64,000 bases of DNA from Salinisphaera sp. (GTDB taxonomy: Bacteria; Pseudomonadota; Gammaproteobacteria; Nevskiales; Salinisphaeraceae), in contig JAQIBT010000111.1 in assembly GCA_027858915.1 (NCBI GenBank), forward strand, positions 62,001-126,000, read 5' to 3'. Positions 61,487 through 64,000 of this stretch are shown piece after piece; positions within the stretch are counted from its first letter, which is position 1; every line of letters starts with the position of its first letter. The position numbers were made by a program, and so were the translations under genes. The notes under the pieces were generated by a model, which was not told where the DNA came from, made no database searches, and saw only the letters and a list, made by a program, of their open reading frames with translations.

Positions 61487-62809
61487 TCAGGCAGCGCGGC
61501 GCGACAATATTCGCTGGCGGGGAAACCGGCAGATGAAAGCACTGCCCTCGCCGAGCTTGCTTTCGACCTCAAGCTCGGACTCGTGATGTTCCAGACAATG
61601 CTTAACGATGGCCAGGCCCAGGCCGGTTCCACCGTCGCTTGCTTTTCGCCCCTTGTCCACGCGATAGAATCGCTCGGTCAGCCGATGCAGGTGCTCACTC
61701 GCGATACCAGGGCCGTTGTCGCGTACGGCAAGACAGGCTCCCCGATCATCCTGGCACCAGACCACGTGTATCTGGCCCGTGGCCGGCGTATAGCGCGCTG
61801 CATTGGCCACCAGGTTGGACACCACGCTCTCGATCTCGCTGTAGCGCCCGTACAGCGCCAGCGAGGTATCGATATCAAAAACAAACTCCTGGCTTGCCTC
61901 GCCGCTGTTCTGCAAGTCCTCGACCTGGCCCTCGAGCATGGCCGGAACGTCGATATACTCCTGGCGCTGGGCCAGATTTTCGCCTTCTACCTGCGCCAGA
62001 CGCAGCAGGCTGTCGATGATGCGACCCATGCGCTGGGACTGGATGTGCATTTCGGCAATCGGTTGCTGCCAGGCCGAAAGCGCTTTGCTCTGGTCGGTTT
62101 CTTCGCCCATCATTTCGAGATATCCGCGTAATACAGTCAGCGGCGTACGCAATTCATGCGACGCATTGGCGACGAAATCGCGACGGGTGATTTCCTGACG
62201 TTTCCGATTGCTGACATCGCGCGCGATCAGCAGGCGCTGGGCGTTGCCATAGGGGACGATCCGAATCAGCAAGGTGTCCTGATCGTTCGCCGGCGAGGGG
62301 ATTTCCAGTTCCGCATCGCCGCCGTGACCGGCCGCCAGAAAAGAGGAGAAGCGTGGATGACGAATCAGATTGACGATTCGCTGGCCCCGATCGGCTCTGG
62401 CCTGCAGTGTCAGCATGGCGGCAGCCGCATCGTTGAACCAGTTGATCCGGCCCCGGCGATCGAGGACCACAGCACCGTCCGGCAAGGCAGCTGTCGACGC
62501 CTGGAATTCCGAGACGATATTTTTCAGGCGTTTCTTTCGACGGCGGTTGCGCTGCTTGAGCCGGTGCAGCTCCGTATAGATATCTCGCCAGACGCCGACG
62601 CCGTCCGAAGGTTCCACACGATCGGCGGTCAACCAGCGGTGCAACTGAAATGCATACAGGAGATGACCGGCCAGATAGATTGCCAGCGCGATCAGCAACG
62701 CGAGCGTGGTGCAGCCCGCAGCCAGGCCCACCAGCGTCGCCAAAACCAGCCAGCCCACGAGACGCAGAAGTTCAGCCGTCCATACGCGCTGCAGGTCGCT
62801 GGCCGGCAC
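61487..62809 (-). CDS. phoR: phosphate regulon sensor histidine kinase PhoR
   Basis: FQASTAALPDGAVVLDRRGRINWFNDAAAAMLTLQARADRGQRIVNLIRHPRFSSFLAAG...RDFVANASHELRTPLTVLRGYLEMMGEE...VDKGRKASDGGTGLGLAIVKHCLEHH. Confidence 0.97.
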   Translation of the reverse strand: MPASDLQRVWTAELLRLVGWLVLATLVGLAAGCTTLALLIALAIYLAGHLLYAFQLHRWLTADRVEPSDGVGVWRDIYTELHRLKQRNRRRKKRLKNIVSEFQASTAALPDGAVVLDRRGRINWFNDAAAAMLTLQARADRGQRIVNLIRHPRFSSFLAAGHGGDAELEIPSPANDQDTLLIRIVPYGNAQRLLIARDVSNRKRQEITRRDFVANASHELRTPLTVLRGYLEMMGEETDQSKALSAWQQPIAEMHIQSQRMGRIIDSLLRLAQVEGENLAQRQEYIDVPAMLEGQVEDLQNSGEASQEFVFDIDTSLALYGRYSEIESVVSNLVANAARYTPATGQIHVVWCQDDRGACLAVRDNGPGIASEHLHRLTERFYRVDKGRKASDGGTGLGLAIVKHCLEHHESELEVESKLGEGSAFICRFPRQRILSRRAA

Positions 62810-62823
62810 CTCAGTGGGCTCCT

Positions 62824-63519
62824 TCAGGAGACCTTGCTCGAAAACCGATAGCCGCTACCGCGAACCGTCTGCACGAAGCCGTCAAAGCCATGTGGGGCCA
62901 GCGCTCTGCGCAGCCGCCGTATGTGTACGTCGACCGTACGTTCCTCGACATAGACGTTTTGCCCCCACACTCGATCCAGCATCTGCTCACGCGAATATAC
63001 CCGCTCGGGGTTGCTCATGAAAAAATGCAGCAGCCGATATTCGGTCGGCCCGAGCTTGACCGAGGCATCGCCCACCGAGACGCGTTGACTGGCAGCGTCG
63101 AGGTTCAGTCCGTGCCAATCGAGCGTTTCATCCTCACCGCCCGGAAGACTTCGTCGCAGCACAGCCCGTACCCGCGCCACCAGTTCCGACGAGGAGAATG
63201 GCTTGGTCACATAGTCGTCTGCCCCCAGATTCAGCCCGCGTACGCGGTCGTCCTCGTCGACGCGGGCAGTGACCAGAATAATAGGCAAATCAGCCGTGAG
63301 TTCGTCACGTCGCCATTCGCGCGCGAGTTCGGTTCCCGATACGCCCGGCAGCATCCAGTCTAGAAGCACCAGATCCGGACGCTGATCGGCGACGGCCAGG
63401 CGTGCGGTCTGGGCGTCTTCGGCTTCCGACACCGAGAAGCTTGCGCGCTCGAGCGCGAAGCGCAGCATGTCACGGATCGGCGCTTCGTCTTCGACGATCA
63501 GTACGTGTTTATTTTGCAT
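62824..63519 (-). CDS. phoB: phosphate regulon response regulator PhoB
   Basis: KHVLIVEDEAPIRDMLRFALERASFSVSEAEDAQTARLAVADQRPDLVLLDWMLPGVSGTELAREWRRDE...VYSREQMLDRVWGQNVYVEERTVDVHIRRLRRALAPHGFDGFVQTVRGSGYRF. Confidence 0.98.
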   Translation of the reverse strand: MQNKHVLIVEDEAPIRDMLRFALERASFSVSEAEDAQTARLAVADQRPDLVLLDWMLPGVSGTELAREWRRDELTADLPIILVTARVDEDDRVRGLNLGADDYVTKPFSSSELVARVRAVLRRSLPGGEDETLDWHGLNLDAASQRVSVGDASVKLGPTEYRLLHFFMSNPERVYSREQMLDRVWGQNVYVEERTVDVHIRRLRRALAPHGFDGFVQTVRGSGYRFSSKVS

Positions 63520-63567
63520 GGCGCAGTGATTCCATGGAATACGACGGCGCTACGTTATGAAATTCAT

Positions 63568-63585
63568 ATGACAGATTCGTGACGC
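63568..63585 (-). promoter_or_regulatory. Pho box upstream of phoB
   Basis: Minus strand GCGTCAC-GAAT-CTGTCAT, about 50 bp upstream of the phoB start. Confidence 0.75.
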
Positions 63586-63596
63586 GCCGCGACGCT

Positions 63597-64000
63597 TCAT
63601 AACCTCGCCAGACCAGCATTGACGATCTCACGAGTGTTATCGGACAGTGTTTCGGCGTCCAGCCGGCGCAAGGCCTCGTACATGCCGTGCGCATACGGGC
63701 TGGCGTATCGCTGCCACGGAGCGAGCAGCCCGGCCAGTGCTGCGGTGACTTGCGGGTTGAATCGGTCGATACGGCAGATTTCCTCGACCAGCAGCGCGTA
63801 ACCTGCTCCGTCCTCGCGATGAAATGCCAGCGGGTTGGCCCGGACGAACCCACCCAGCAACGCACGGATACGATTGGGATTGGTGAAATCGAAGCGGCTG
63901 TCGTCGAGCAGTGTGCGTACCTGCGCCACAGCATCACCGTGTCGGGCGCTCACCTGAAGACGCAGCCACTTGTCCATCACCAGCGGATAATCGGCAAATC
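63597..64000 (-). CDS. pepN: aminopeptidase N, C-terminal part (5' end outside the window)
   Basis: Minus frame FADYPLVMDKWLRLQVSARHGDAVAQVRTLLDDSRFDFTNPNRIRALLGGFVRANPLAFHREDGAGYALLVEEICRIDRFNPQVTAALAGLLAPWQRY, typical PepN C-terminus. Confidence 0.93.
   Translation of the reverse strand, partial: FADYPLVMDKWLRLQVSARHGDAVAQVRTLLDDSRFDFTNPNRIRALLGGFVRANPLAFHREDGAGYALLVEEICRIDRFNPQVTAALAGLLAPWQRYASPYAHGMYEALRRLDAETLSDNTREIVNAGLARL

Overview
GC-rich gammaproteobacterial-type chromosomal window with about 48 supportable protein-coding genes. I found no rRNA, tRNA or CRISPR. Main blocks: (i) 1-6.4 kb minus, a very large 3'-truncated cyclic beta-1,2-glucan synthase (NdvB/Cgs-like), missing from the ORF track because it runs off the window. 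(ii) 7.4-12.2 kb, small metabolic genes (ABM monooxygenase, GNAT, DUF1348-like, beta-carbonic anhydrase, AcpH, IalB-like, DJ-1/PfpI). (iii) 12.5-15.4 kb minus, dgoK-dgoA-dgoD. (iv) Kup, an alkyltransferase-like protein, a sorbosone-dehydrogenase-like protein, proline iminopeptidase and a GH42-like secreted protein. (v) A CheB-CheR-PAS-HWE hybrid kinase with two single-domain response regulators. (vi) PhoD-like phosphatase, MFS, TypA, GNAT/nitrilase, an MFS pseudogene, an orphan ParA, NfeD/slipin. (vii) NudL, RsmJ, gamma-carbonic anhydrase, TsaB, YoaA/DinG helicase, PBP1B. (viii) 51-63.6 kb, a full phosphate regulon: pstSCAB-phoU, a second pstSCA without its own pstB, an OprP-like porin, phoR and phoB, with recognisable Pho boxes. 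Best candidates for undescribed elements: a minus-strand small RNA gene at about 7764-7907 with its own promoter and terminator; a hairpin-rich noncoding block at about 38198-38470; a ~200-bp imperfect palindromic repeat at 19342-19556 with a half-copy before typA; a 23-bp perfect inverted repeat inside the dgo operon; and an internally deleted IS1182-like element upstream of the second pst cluster. All calls come from reading the sequence; no database or folding program was run.
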